NCBI GenBank assembly: GCA_016303265.1 | Contig: JAEDLZ010000003.1 | Coordinates: 1-45,100 of the forward strand | Source of the DNA: Clostridiales bacterium | GTDB lineage: Bacteria; Bacillota; Clostridia; Monoglobales; Monoglobaceae | Reading direction: 5' to 3' | DNA: 45,100 bases | Shown: in pieces, positions 14,661 through 22,478 of the stretch | How the letters are laid out: the number at the start of each line of letters is the position of its first letter | Position numbering within the stretch: the stretch's first letter is position 1 | The notes under the pieces: model-generated | What the model was told of the DNA's origin: nothing | Databases searched by the model: none | What the model saw: only the letters and a program-made list of their open reading frames with translations | Program-made: the position numbers and the translations under genes

Positions 14661-14772
14661 TAATCCCCGAAAACAGCTGAATTTAAACTGTTTTCGGGGA
14701 TATTTTCATTGGTTTAGAAAAATATTGGGTGAAAATTGTTATTTGAAAATCGTTTCGCAACAGCCCTCTTTT
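14661..14772. repeat. Dispersed ~110-bp 3' element, copy 1
   Basis: Aligns without gaps, at roughly 85 percent identity by eye, with 27281-27391. It includes the terminator stem plus about 70 bp of conserved AT-rich flank ending CAACAGCCCTCTTTT. Both copies lie downstream of minus-strand envelope genes. Confidence 0.75.
14664..14700 (-). terminator. Bidirectional terminator in the dispersed 3' element
   Basis: 13-bp perfect stem TCCCCGAAAACAG / CTGTTTTCGGGGA with an 11-nt loop. On the minus strand the following bases are TTATTTTGTT; on the plus strand, TATTTTCATT. It may terminate both lrgAB and the LCP gene. Confidence 0.7.
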
Positions 14773-14940
14773 GTGGTTTTGTCCTATCGAACAGCGAACT
14801 CAGGATTATTTACTGCGGCAAACGCGCACTGCCGGATAGGTCAAACGGCGGAAAAATCCGCACCGTCCGATAGGTCAACCGGCAAAATTTACCGATATTT
14901 ACTTCATTTTGTACACCGGTACTTTTCAGCCCTTTTAAGT

Positions 14941-15948
14941 TTACTGCTGCTCCGAAGAAACTGCGGCATCCGCTTCCGCCTTTTTCTGGGCTTCGGATTT
15001 GAAGTTTTCGAGAATTTCCTTTAGTTCCTGTCTGTGCTCCTCCGTATCGTTATATACAACATACGAACCGCCCATTATCATACGAGGGGTATTCGGGAGC
15101 ACATACATTGTAACATCGTCTTCGGTAATATTTTTAATTGTTCCAAGGCTGCTCATTAGATTCTTGAACTTATAATTTGTGTTTACATACTTGCTTATTG
15201 CGTCATAAAGCTCGTCTATCTTATTGATATTCGACGGGGTCAGCTTCTGTTTGACAAGCGCCTTTATAAACGCCTGCTGTGCCTCAATACGGGCAAGGTC
15301 GGCTCTGCCGTTTTTGTAATTTCTGTAACGGACAAAATCGTGCGCCGCCTGACCGTCAAGGTGCTGCATTCCCGCTTTAAGGTGAATATGCAAGTCCTGC
15401 GCAGGGTCGTCGTAGTCCATATTTTCGGGGACTTCATAATCAACACCGCCCAGAATATCAATTATATGCTTAAAGCCGTCAAAATCTATGGTCGCATAAT
15501 AATTGATGGGAAGACCCGTAATTTCCTTCACCTTTTTCATCATAGCAAGCTCAGGGACTTTAATTTCGCCGTTGTTATACTGAATCTGACCCTTTCCAAG
15601 GTAAGAGTTCAGCTTGTCCGGAGCAGATGTTGTTATAACACGCCCGTTTGCGTCCTGCTTAAATATAGCGGTATCGCGGGGAAGTGACAGAATATTCACC
15701 TTTCCCGTTTCGCCGTTTATATTTACCAGCATAATAGTGTCGCTTCGCATTCCTCCGCCGTCTGACCCAAGGAGAAGAATATTGACGACGCCGCCCGTTG
15801 AGTTATCCAAATCCACAACGCTCGTTCCGCCCCGGTTGCCCAGCCATGCCCCTGCGCAGGCGCCCAGAACAATGGATAAAACAAGAAATATTCCCCAGCC
15901 TTTCAAAAATGCGCCGTAAGTTCCCTTTGCTTTTTTATTCTTAGCCAT
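14941..15948 (-). CDS. LytR-CpsA-Psr (LCP) family glycopolymer transferase
   Basis: 335 residues. It has a short basic cytoplasmic tail, a transmembrane helix at about 17-37 and an extracellular LCP domain. Catalytic and lipid-binding residues are visible in 'MRSDTIMLVNIN' (Arg68, Asp70), 'LSLPRDTAI' (Arg91) and 'FVRYRNYKNGRADLARIEAQQ'. LCP proteins attach undecaprenyl-linked polymers (teichoic acids or secondary wall polysaccharide) to peptidoglycan. A secondary polymer is also the SLH anchor, which fits the SLH proteins in this window. The C-terminal Lys/Glu/Ala tail is extra. Single gene with its own promoter. Confidence 0.93.
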   Translation of the reverse strand: MAKNKKAKGTYGAFLKGWGIFLVLSIVLGACAGAWLGNRGGTSVVDLDNSTGGVVNILLLGSDGGGMRSDTIMLVNINGETGKVNILSLPRDTAIFKQDANGRVITTSAPDKLNSYLGKGQIQYNNGEIKVPELAMMKKVKEITGLPINYYATIDFDGFKHIIDILGGVDYEVPENMDYDDPAQDLHIHLKAGMQHLDGQAAHDFVRYRNYKNGRADLARIEAQQAFIKALVKQKLTPSNINKIDELYDAISKYVNTNYKFKNLMSSLGTIKNITEDDVTMYVLPNTPRMIMGGSYVVYNDTEEHRQELKEILENFKSEAQKKAEADAAVSSEQQ

Positions 15949-16008
15949 TTATTACCATCCCGTTCAAATAAAACTGTTTTTCGTCATTAAGAATTTGTAC
16001 CGTGTATC

Positions 16009-16037
16009 ATTATACACCATATTTCTACAAAAATCAA
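16009..16037 (-). promoter_or_regulatory. Promoter of the LCP gene
   Basis: Minus strand TTGATT (16032-16037), 17-bp spacer, TATAAT (16009-16014). Its -35 overlaps the T-tail of the terminator of the upstream 3D-domain gene. Confidence 0.75.
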
Positions 16038-16065
16038 TAGGGCCATCCTATAAAAGGACAGCCCT
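16030..16065 (-). terminator. Terminator of the G5-3D gene
   Basis: Stem AGGGC-TCCT / AGGA-GCCCT with a 2-nt internal mismatch, followed on the minus strand by ATTGATTTTT. Confidence 0.65.
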
Positions 16066-16096
16066 AATATTAAATTTCTATAACAAAATGACCAAA

Positions 16097-17152
16097 TCAG
16101 TTAAGAACATATACATTAACATTTCTTCTGCCGTACTGAAGCGACTCACTTCTTGTGTTAAAACAAAGGTCAATCTTGTTACCTTTTATTGCGCCGCCGG
16201 TATCTGCCGCAACAGCATATCCGTAGCCGTCAATATATAGCCTTGTTCCTAAGGGTATAACGGTGGGGTCAACAGCTACAACCCCGTACTGCGCAATCGC
16301 ACCGGTTGCGGTTCTTGCCGTTCCCGGGGCATATCCGCAGCTCACCGCGTCATATGCCGTTGCAACACAGGACAAAACCCTGCTGTATGAAAGCTCGCCG
16401 CTTCGGGAGGTCGCAACCGTCCCTGCATATGCGATAGTATAACTGTCTGCCTTGGTTGCCTTTGTGCCGACCTCGGTTATTTCTTCAACCGGGGCGGTTA
16501 TAACCGTTTCGTTTATGAGCTCACGCCCTGTTTCAACTCCGTCGGCATAGGAAATGCGGTATGTCTTTTCCGACTGTCCGCAAACGCCCTTTTGAACAAC
16601 CTTCTTTATACCCTTTGCAAGGCTTGCATTCGCCTTTTCCGTAGTTGCGTAAGGAGTTTCCTCTGTTTCGGTTACAACCTCTGTTGTGTTTTTGACCAGG
16701 ATAATGTTTGTATCAGCCTTTGCGATTTTTGTGCGTTTCGGCGTAATACTGTCCTGATCGGTACATTCATATCCTGCATCAGCAAGTATATCTTCAACAA
16801 CCCTCTTTGTTGTGTAGACAGCCTTTGTTTCGCCGCCTGCTGTAATATATACCTGCATAGCTCGGTAAACTTCTATTGTCATGTTGTCACGGAGCCGGTC
16901 ACTTTTTTCGCAGTTGAGCTTATCATGTTCGCCAAGCTCAATTCCCTGCTGCTCAAGCACCTCGCCGACCGTGCCCTTAAAAGTTAAAATCTCGGTTTCT
17001 AAGCTTCCGCCGTTTCTTACGGTAACCCGTGCGCTGAGCGCATCTAATGTTACGCAAGCCGCAATGACAACTGCCACAACAGCTCCGATAATAACGGCTT
17101 TTTTTGCTGATAAGGATAACTTAATCTTTCTATCCTCTCGGCCAAATATCAT
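16097..17152 (-). CDS. Ubiquitin-like DUF348/G5/3D-domain protein (YabE-like)
   Basis: 351 residues. A transmembrane/signal-anchor segment lies at about 16-36. Two DUF348 domains follow ('LTFKGTVGEVLEQQGIEL', 'TTKRVVEDILADAGYE'), then a G5 domain ('KTYRISYADGVETGRELI'). The C-terminal 3D domain starts 'CVATAYD' and has 'ATGAIAQYGVVAVDPTVIPL', 'GTRLYIDGYGYAVAADTGG' and Asp in 'NKIDLCF'. The 3D fold is the Rpf2/Sps/MltA-like double-psi barrel implicated in peptidoglycan lysis and resuscitation. It acts outside the membrane. In Bacillus yabE lies beside rnmV-ksgA; here ksgA is 6 kb away. Confidence 0.9.
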   Translation of the reverse strand: MIFGREDRKIKLSLSAKKAVIIGAVVAVVIAACVTLDALSARVTVRNGGSLETEILTFKGTVGEVLEQQGIELGEHDKLNCEKSDRLRDNMTIEVYRAMQVYITAGGETKAVYTTKRVVEDILADAGYECTDQDSITPKRTKIAKADTNIILVKNTTEVVTETEETPYATTEKANASLAKGIKKVVQKGVCGQSEKTYRISYADGVETGRELINETVITAPVEEITEVGTKATKADSYTIAYAGTVATSRSGELSYSRVLSCVATAYDAVSCGYAPGTARTATGAIAQYGVVAVDPTVIPLGTRLYIDGYGYAVAADTGGAIKGNKIDLCFNTRSESLQYGRRNVNVYVLN

Positions 17153-17246
17153 CGAATCACCTCTCTTAAATTTTCACGGACAACGCCGCAAATGATGCGA
17201 AATTTATGCTGTATTTGTACTGAAAATTCCTGCGCATCACTCTGAA

Positions 17247-17276
17247 ATTATACCATAAATTTCCCTTCCGGGTCAA
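17247..17276 (-). promoter_or_regulatory. Promoter of the G5-3D gene
   Basis: Minus strand TTGACC (17271-17276), 18-bp spacer, TGG-TATAAT (17247-17252). The leader is about 90 nt. Confidence 0.65.
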
Positions 17277-17374
17277 ATCGGATTAAATTGATTTATCCGT
17301 TTTAAGCCGTTTTAAAATAGAATGTCAGGACGCATTTTTTATCTAAACTCCGTTTTCCTTTCAAAATCTCTCGT

Positions 17375-18547
17375 TTACTCCCCGATTCGCTCCATGGTGC
17401 AGGCACGCTTCAGCAGTCCTGCGCTTATCAGATACAGTAATATATTTATGGGCAGATTGCCGTTATATGCAAAAAAAGTGTACACAGAAAATCCAACCAT
17501 AGACCCAAGTCCGCTCCGCAAAAGACGGTTATTTGCAGTTTTTGCCGTAAACATTTTTACAAGAACCGAGCGTGACAGCCGCAAAACATACCAGAAAAAT
17601 ATTACCGCCACCGCGGCGGCAGCATCGCAGACCAGGTTAAAATACCTAAGATTGATTCCGTCTGTTTTATAAGCTATTTTCCCGCCGAATCCGTATTTCC
17701 ATATGAAGAATCCCGTTCTTATTATATTTTCGGCAAGGTCGCCGCTTTTTAAAAAATCCATAACGGACATAATTATAAAGGGAGCTGAGAACAAAACGGG
17801 AATTAAAAGCCGGTATTCTCCCAAAATTATCATAACAATAATCCCTGCACTCCCGCCTATAACCGCTGCGTTTCCGCCTTTTGCCGCACCGTAGAAGCCA
17901 AGGCTGAGCAAAACCACAGCGTAAATATATTTCCGTATTTTGCCGCCGCCCAATACCGTCAGACTGTAAGGCATAAGCATTACCGCAAGGGCGGAGGGAC
18001 TGAAAATTCCTATCGGAAGCGCCGAAAAAGCTATCATGAGTACGGACGCCGTTTTCAGTATATCAAGATATATGTTTTCTGCCGAATATTTTATAATAAA
18101 GAAAAAAATAATTCCCGTTTCTACATATAATATATACAAAAATGCCGTAAAAGGTATTATCAGGGCGAAAACCGCCGCAAAAAACAGTTCCGCAAGGCAA
18201 ACATAAATGAAATTTTCATTATCCGTCATATTGCAGAAAATTGCCGCGCCTATAATTGCGGAGGGAATAACCAAAAAATCCGTGCAGGACGAAAATCCCG
18301 CAAAAATTCCTCCGGCTATTATTGCCGCAAAAACCTTGCCCCGAACCTTAACATAAGGCAAGGAAACATATTTTCTAAGCTTTCTGACCGCCGCTTCAAG
18401 AAGTCCCTCGGAAAAACTTTTTTTCCACAATAAGGCGGCATACTCAAAATCAAAAAATAACCTCACCGGCGAAAAATTTCTTACCCGTTCGTATATACGA
18501 CGGCTCAGGCTTGCCTTATACTGCTTTTTAAAAAATTCAACTATCAA
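17375..18547 (-). CDS. Multi-spanning membrane protein, O-antigen-ligase-like context
   Basis: 390 residues with a cytoplasmic basic N-terminus (about 70 residues) and roughly ten hydrophobic helices. Start TTG 18547 is supported by GGAGG six bases upstream, within the end of the DUF4330 gene (11-nt overlap). I do not recognise catalytic motifs. The N-terminal layout and pairing with a DUF4330 gene resemble clostridial loci next to O-antigen ligase or polymerase-like membrane proteins, so a role in surface glycan handling is possible. The C-terminus ends abruptly after 'LLKRACTMERIGE'. Confidence is high that it is a gene, low on function. Confidence 0.7.
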   Translation of the reverse strand: MIVEFFKKQYKASLSRRIYERVRNFSPVRLFFDFEYAALLWKKSFSEGLLEAAVRKLRKYVSLPYVKVRGKVFAAIIAGGIFAGFSSCTDFLVIPSAIIGAAIFCNMTDNENFIYVCLAELFFAAVFALIIPFTAFLYILYVETGIIFFFIIKYSAENIYLDILKTASVLMIAFSALPIGIFSPSALAVMLMPYSLTVLGGGKIRKYIYAVVLLSLGFYGAAKGGNAAVIGGSAGIIVMIILGEYRLLIPVLFSAPFIIMSVMDFLKSGDLAENIIRTGFFIWKYGFGGKIAYKTDGINLRYFNLVCDAAAAVAVIFFWYVLRLSRSVLVKMFTAKTANNRLLRSGLGSMVGFSVYTFFAYNGNLPINILLYLISAGLLKRACTMERIGE

Positions 18548-18908
18548 GCCTTACCTCCGCTATCTCGCCTTCAATATAAAAGTCCCCTGCTCTAAGCCTT
18601 ACGGGCATTCCCACCAGATAATTTTTCCCTTTAATATCAATTCCCTGTTCTGCCTTTTCCGCTTTTACCCTAATAAAAATTCCCTCCGCCGTCCTGTCCG
18701 AAACCTCACCGAGCCTGATATTTTCGTCGTAGTCGGTGCATAAATCCCCCTCTGCGGCGTCATAAATTTTTGAGGATTTTACATACATCACAAAATCCTG
18801 AGTTTTTTCACGGTTGGGAAAGAAGTTGTAAACCGCAAAAAATATTATTATTATAAATGCCCCGAAAATAACATAATCGAGCAGATTAAGCTTTTTCAAA
18901 AATTTCAA
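18537..18908 (-). CDS. DUF4330 family membrane-anchored protein
   Basis: 123 residues. One transmembrane helix near the N-terminus (about 11-29, 'LLDYVIFGAFIIIIFFAVYN') and a beta-rich extracytoplasmic domain containing 'DYDENIRLGEVSD' and 'VGMPVRLRAGDFYIEGEIAEV'. These match the DUF4330 pattern (N-terminal 'LNLLDY' then a single soluble domain). Function is unknown; it often sits beside polysaccharide-related membrane proteins. It is coupled to the 17375-18547 gene by overlap. Confidence 0.75.
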   Translation of the reverse strand: MKFLKKLNLLDYVIFGAFIIIIFFAVYNFFPNREKTQDFVMYVKSSKIYDAAEGDLCTDYDENIRLGEVSDRTAEGIFIRVKAEKAEQGIDIKGKNYLVGMPVRLRAGDFYIEGEIAEVRLDS

Positions 18909-19051
18909 AATTCTACCTCGCCTTGGCTAACTCTTATGCTTTTGCTGTTAGTTTAAACATCCTTTACAAAAATATTCCGGTTGCATCAAATCAGGAAGCA
19001 GAGCATTATGAAATTTCTACAAAATTTTACAAAAAACTTTTCCGAAAAGTA

Positions 19052-19080
19052 TTTACATTCACCACAAAGTATGCTATAAT
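19052..19080 (+). promoter_or_regulatory. Promoter of veg
   Basis: TTTACA (19052-19057), 17-bp spacer ending TGC, TATAAT (19075-19080). It combines a good -35 and an extended -10; veg is classically driven by a very strong promoter. Confidence 0.85.
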
Positions 19081-19141
19081 AGAGGAGTAAAAACACAACA
19101 GATTGTGTTTTATAGGATTTTTACATATGAGGTGTTTCCAA

Positions 19142-19393
19142 ATGGAAAATAAAAAAGAGTTAGAACAGATAAAAACAGACCTCAGGGATAACATCGGAAG
19201 CAAAATCAGGTTTGCTTCAAGAAAGGGCAGAAAGAAGCGCATCGTTCGTAGCGGCATTATCGAAAGCACATATTCCAATGTTTTCGTTATCAAGGTTGAC
19301 AGCAGTGACGCGGAAGATCCTGCGGACAGAAGAGTTTCATACAGCTATGCGGATATTCTTACCCGCAATGTTGAGCTTGCTCTTTGCAAATGA
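19142..19393 (+). CDS. veg: Veg family protein
   Basis: 83 residues from the ATG at 19142 (GAGGTG seven bases upstream). It contains 'LRDNIGSKIRFASRKGRKK' and 'GIIESTYSNVFVIKVD', the Veg family core, followed by 'RRVSYSYADILTRNVELAL'. In Bacillus, Veg stimulates biofilm formation and affects spore outgrowth, and its gene is strongly transcribed. It is followed by a strong terminator. An in-frame ATG at 19127 lacks a ribosome binding site. Confidence 0.93.
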   Translation: MENKKELEQIKTDLRDNIGSKIRFASRKGRKKRIVRSGIIESTYSNVFVIKVDSSDAEDPADRRVSYSYADILTRNVELALCK

Positions 19394-19413
19394 TTTCAAA
19401 TTTGTAAAATTTT

Positions 19414-19463
19414 CGGTCACTGGGTTGGGGAGCAGTTCCCGGCTATTTGGTGACCGTTTTTTT
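19414..19463 (+). terminator. Terminator of veg
   Basis: Stem CGGTCAC / GTGACCG (19414-19420 / 19450-19456) with an inner hairpin GGGA-gcag-TCCC, followed by TTTTTTT. Confidence 0.8.
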
Positions 19464-19465
19464 GT

Positions 19466-19494
19466 TTGACAAATTTAATTTTATATGATATACT
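19466..19494 (+). promoter_or_regulatory. Promoter of the SRP RNA gene
   Basis: Perfect TTGACA (19466-19471), 17-bp spacer, TATACT (19489-19494). It begins immediately after the veg terminator T-run. Confidence 0.85.
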
Positions 19495-19500
19495 TATCTG

Positions 19501-19750
19501 GCTATGTTAAATCGGGGTGGTAGCGGTACCTTGTAACCTTCAATCCGCTATAGAGGGGATGACAACTTGTGCTGAGGAGCAACGCCGTTCGGTCCGGCTC
19601 CGATAAGCGGTGTTGACGATTCGGTCCTGTGCGATCAGAACCTGTGAACCATGTCAGGGCAGGAATGCAGCAGCATTAAGCAGTTCTTTCTGATGTGTTG
19701 CAGGGCAGCCGAATCTGAGCCGGCTGTCGGCAGTACGCGGGTGGTTTTTC
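19501..19750 (+). ncRNA. ffs: Signal recognition particle RNA, large bacterial type
   Basis: The 5' Alu domain is present: GGGGTGGTAGCGGTACC followed by CCTTCAATCCGCTATAG, as in the Bacillus scRNA. Helix 5 pairs GATTCGG with CCGAATC. The conserved Ffh-binding helix 8 appears as GTGAACCATGTCAGG and AGGAATGCAGCAGCA near 19646-19675. A T-run at 19744-19748 ends it. About 250 nt, the large Firmicutes form. It scaffolds SRP for co-translational targeting. Position just before dnaX is conserved in Firmicutes. Ends are approximate. Confidence 0.93.
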
Positions 19751-20189
19751 TTCGAACTCAAGAACATAGCATTTATTTTATATATAAATACGGCTCTTTT
19801 GCGGCATTTTGCAATGTCTTTCGCCCTGCCGGGCGGCAATCTTGGATTTTGTTCGCATATGCGGATAAATATTTTATACATTTTGAGGCTGAAACTTTGA
19901 TTCGGCATCTTTTGCAAAATCAAAAGTTTACGCTGAAGTTTTTATAAATTGGATTTATTTCCCATGCATTATGCCTATCGGGAGTTTGTTTTTAAAGTGC
20001 GGCAAGTTTGTTATATGTAAAAATGTGCAGAAGATTTTTCTCGGACGCACATTGTATTCGGTGATTTTTGTGCGTAATACAATAAATTCCGCACGGGTAT
20101 GCAGCGGAATTTATTGTATACAGGTGTTCGTTTCGTTGCGGAACATATTGCGGATTCATATTCTTACACCTTGAAGGGAGGCAGCGGTC
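19751..20189. other. Non-coding leader region between SRP RNA and dnaX
   Basis: 439 bp, AT-rich, without a supported gene. Apparent small frames lack ribosome binding sites. The main feature is the 16-bp hairpin at 20077-20119. I could not identify a confident dnaX promoter. Confidence 0.5.
20077..20119. repeat. Perfect 16-bp inverted repeat upstream of dnaX
   Basis: ATACAATAAATTCCGC / GCGGAATTTATTGTAT with an 11-nt loop, no mismatches. It lies 70 bp before the dnaX start and has no T-run. It could be an operator, a leader hairpin or a small inverted-repeat element. Confidence 0.7.
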
Positions 20190-21824
20190 ATGTCCGGAAT
20201 GTATCAGGCTCTTTACCGTAAATGGCGGCCTATGGTATTTGAAGATGTTGTTGGGCAGGAGCATATTTCCGAAACCTTAAGAAACAGCATTCAGACAGGG
20301 CGGATTGCTCATGCCTATCTTTTCTGCGGAACACGGGGAACCGGCAAAACCACCTGCGCAAAAATTCTGTCCCGTGCAGTAAATTGCGAAAATCCCGTAA
20401 ACGGAAATCCTTGCAACGCCTGTCCTACCTGTCTTGGAATACTTGACGGCTCAAATATGGATGTTTTTGAGATGGACGCCGCCAGCAACCGTGGTATTGA
20501 CGATATTCGTCAGATTAGAGACGAGGTTGACTATGCTCCGGCAAGCAGTAAATACAAGGTTTACATTATAGATGAGGCACATATGATTACAGACGCGGCT
20601 TTCAACGCTCTTTTAAAGACTCTTGAAGAGCCGCCCGAATATGTTATTTTTATTTTGGCGACAACAGAGCCTAACGCAATTCTTCCCACAATTCTTTCAA
20701 GATGTCAGCGTTTTGATTTCAGGAGAATAAGCGTAGATGACATTTCCCGGCGCATAAATAAAATATGTGCGGCGGAAAATATCAATATGACGCCTGACGC
20801 AGCCGAGCTCATTGCGGAGCTTGCAGACGGTTCAATGCGTGACAGCCTCAGCATTTTAGAGCAATGTGCCGCTTCGTGTGCAGGCGAAATCCGAAGGTCG
20901 GACATTACAGATATTGTGGGAATAGTTGACGACAGCGTTTTGTTTGACATTGCGGATTATGTTGCCGAAGGCAACTCCCTTGCCTGTCTTAAGGCGGCGG
21001 ACGGCTTTTTGGACAAAGGGAAAGAGGTTTCCGCATTTTTTAACGATATTATTGACCATTACCGCTGCCTTATGTTTTGCAAGGCTGCGGATTCGCCTCA
21101 GGATATTATCGACAAAAGCGGCGAAAAGATTGAAAAATATAAGGAACAGGCGAAAAAGTACGATTTGGAACGGCTTTTGTACTCCGTGACAACTCTTTGT
21201 GAGTATCTTGCTCAGTCAAAATGGATGGCATCCCCGAAAATTTCTGTTGAAATGGCGCTTTTAAAGCTTGCAAATCCACAGTACGGAAACAGCGGCGATG
21301 CTCTTGCGGCAAGGGTTTCCGCTCTTGAGGCAAAGCTTGAGTCGGGTAACTTTGTATCCGTTTCTCATTCTGCGAAAAAGGCTGAAAACAAAATAGCGGA
21401 TAAGTCCGAAAAGAGTGAAAAAGCCGAAAAAATGAAAGAGCCTGCAAAATCCGCTTCGGCACCCGATTCGGGCGGCAGCCGCGAATGGGAAAAGTGGAGC
21501 GAGGCTTTGGGGATCATCAAAAATGAAAGCAAAAAACTATATATGTTCTTATTCCGCGCAAAGGCTTATATTTCCGGAGATTCTATAGAAATTGTGCTTT
21601 CAAACCGCGAGGCGTACGAAAGAATTTCCACTCCCGAAGGGAAAAACTATCTTTCGGGACTGTTTGAGAAAATTATCGGCAAACGCTGCCGTGTCGTTGT
21701 TTCCGAGCAGGGGAACAGGCTGGCGGCTCCCGTTGAAAATAAGGATGCATCTATCCTTGACCTGGCGAAAAAAAAGGATATTCTCGGCGATATTATGACT
21801 GTTTCCGGCGAGGATTCATTTTAG
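20190..21824 (+). CDS. dnaX: DNA polymerase III subunit gamma/tau
   Basis: 544 residues. AAA+ clamp-loader ATPase: Walker A 'GTRGTGKTT' (47-55), zinc-binding cysteines (about C66, C75, C78, C81), Walker B 'IIDEAHM' (126-132), sensor 1 'ILATTEP' and the SRC motif 'LSRCQRF'. The domain III collar follows to about residue 370; then comes a charged Lys/Glu linker (about 395-430) and a tau-like C-terminal domain. It loads the beta clamp and links the replisome. Start ATG 20190 has GGGAGG. I did not see a clear slippage heptamer for a separate gamma product. ybaB follows, as usual. Confidence 0.97.
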   Translation: MSGMYQALYRKWRPMVFEDVVGQEHISETLRNSIQTGRIAHAYLFCGTRGTGKTTCAKILSRAVNCENPVNGNPCNACPTCLGILDGSNMDVFEMDAASNRGIDDIRQIRDEVDYAPASSKYKVYIIDEAHMITDAAFNALLKTLEEPPEYVIFILATTEPNAILPTILSRCQRFDFRRISVDDISRRINKICAAENINMTPDAAELIAELADGSMRDSLSILEQCAASCAGEIRRSDITDIVGIVDDSVLFDIADYVAEGNSLACLKAADGFLDKGKEVSAFFNDIIDHYRCLMFCKAADSPQDIIDKSGEKIEKYKEQAKKYDLERLLYSVTTLCEYLAQSKWMASPKISVEMALLKLANPQYGNSGDALAARVSALEAKLESGNFVSVSHSAKKAENKIADKSEKSEKAEKMKEPAKSASAPDSGGSREWEKWSEALGIIKNESKKLYMFLFRAKAYISGDSIEIVLSNREAYERISTPEGKNYLSGLFEKIIGKRCRVVVSEQGNRLAAPVENKDASILDLAKKKDILGDIMTVSGEDSF

Positions 21825-21875
21825 AAAAATATTTGATTAAAAGTTTTTACTTTCGGAGAGGTTTTAAATACAGTG

Positions 21876-21962
21876 TTTAACCTTATGATAAAGGGGATAT
21901 TCCCCAAATATATATGAACAAAAGCGAAATCCGCCGTTAAATCAGGCGGAGGCATCGCAATT
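21876..21962 (+). promoter_or_regulatory. Conserved leader motif, copy A (before ybaB)
   Basis: Shares an extended pattern with 36568-36652: TGATAAAGGG-GATATT, then TATGAACA-AAGC-GAAATC-GCCG, a G/C hairpin (TCCGCC / GGCGGA here) and GGCATC. The local hairpins are GGGGATATTCCCC and GCG-TCCGCC / GGCGGA-CGC. It lies just before the ybaB ribosome binding site. I do not recognise an established riboswitch class. Confidence 0.45.
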
Positions 21963-21980
21963 TATAAAAAAGAAAGGCTG

Positions 21981-22334
21981 ATGAAAATGGCAAAAGGCGG
22001 ATTTCCGCGCGGAATGGGCGGCGGCGCAAATATGAACCAGATGATTAAGCAAGCGCAGAAAATGCAAGAGCAGATGATGAAAATGCAGGAAGAGCTTGAA
22101 AGCAAAACCTTTGAGGCAAGCTCTGGCGGCGGCGCTGTTACTGTTAAAATAAACGGCAAAAAGGAGCTTCAAGAGATTATTTTAACTCCCGATGTTGTTG
22201 ACCCTGACGATATTGAAATGCTTCAGGACCTCATTATTGCCGCAGTTAACGAAGGTATGAGGAAGGCTGACGAAAGCTCGGAAAATGAGCTGGGCAAAAT
22301 CACAGGCGGAATGAACATACCCGGGCTTTTTTAA
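21981..22334 (+). CDS. ybaB: YbaB/EbfC nucleoid-associated protein
   Basis: 117 residues. The Gly/Met-rich N-terminus leads into the amphipathic helix 'QMIKQAQKMQEQMMKMQEEL' (about 21-40), then the beta region 'GGGAVTVKINGKKELQEIIL' and 'DDIEMLQDLIIAAVNEGMRK'; it ends with the typical 'GGMNIPGLF'. Dimeric 'tweezer' DNA-binding protein. Start at 21981 or two codons later (21987); AGAAAGG serves either. It follows dnaX as in most Firmicutes, but recR, usually next, is missing. Confidence 0.96.
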   Translation: MKMAKGGFPRGMGGGANMNQMIKQAQKMQEQMMKMQEELESKTFEASSGGGAVTVKINGKKELQEIILTPDVVDPDDIEMLQDLIIAAVNEGMRKADESSENELGKITGGMNIPGLF

Positions 22335-22478
22335 GCGCTGAGGGAGATTTTATGAGCTGCGCGGTCGGTTTAAATAAGATTTTAAACAAATTTATACCCG
22401 GCTTCATTCTTTTTAACTTTTAAGATGCGCTCTATATGGGTGCGTCAAATGCTGCCGGGGATAGACCCGGCCTGCCGC

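Larger units (their letters stand above)
14373..14940. other. Non-coding stretch between lrgB and LCP gene
   Basis: 568 bp without a supportable gene. It starts with an imperfect inverted repeat ATTATCCGTTTA / TAAACGAATAAT (14378-14434). The ~110-bp dispersed repeat and terminator at 14661-14772 follow. At 14781-14880 there are three ATAGG-type boxes: GTCCTATCG inverted at 14781, and CCGGATAGGTCAA and TCCGATAGGTCAA direct, 35 bp apart. The purpose of these boxes is unknown. Confidence 0.5.

Noticed and set aside
14725..15024. 99-codon plus-strand frame overlapping the LCP gene end
   Set aside because: Starts inside the dispersed 3' element and runs antisense into a well supported gene.
22352..22423. 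23-codon frame after ybaB with a GAGGGAG ribosome binding site
   Set aside because: Too short, no recognisable sequence. A remnant of the usual recR cannot be shown.
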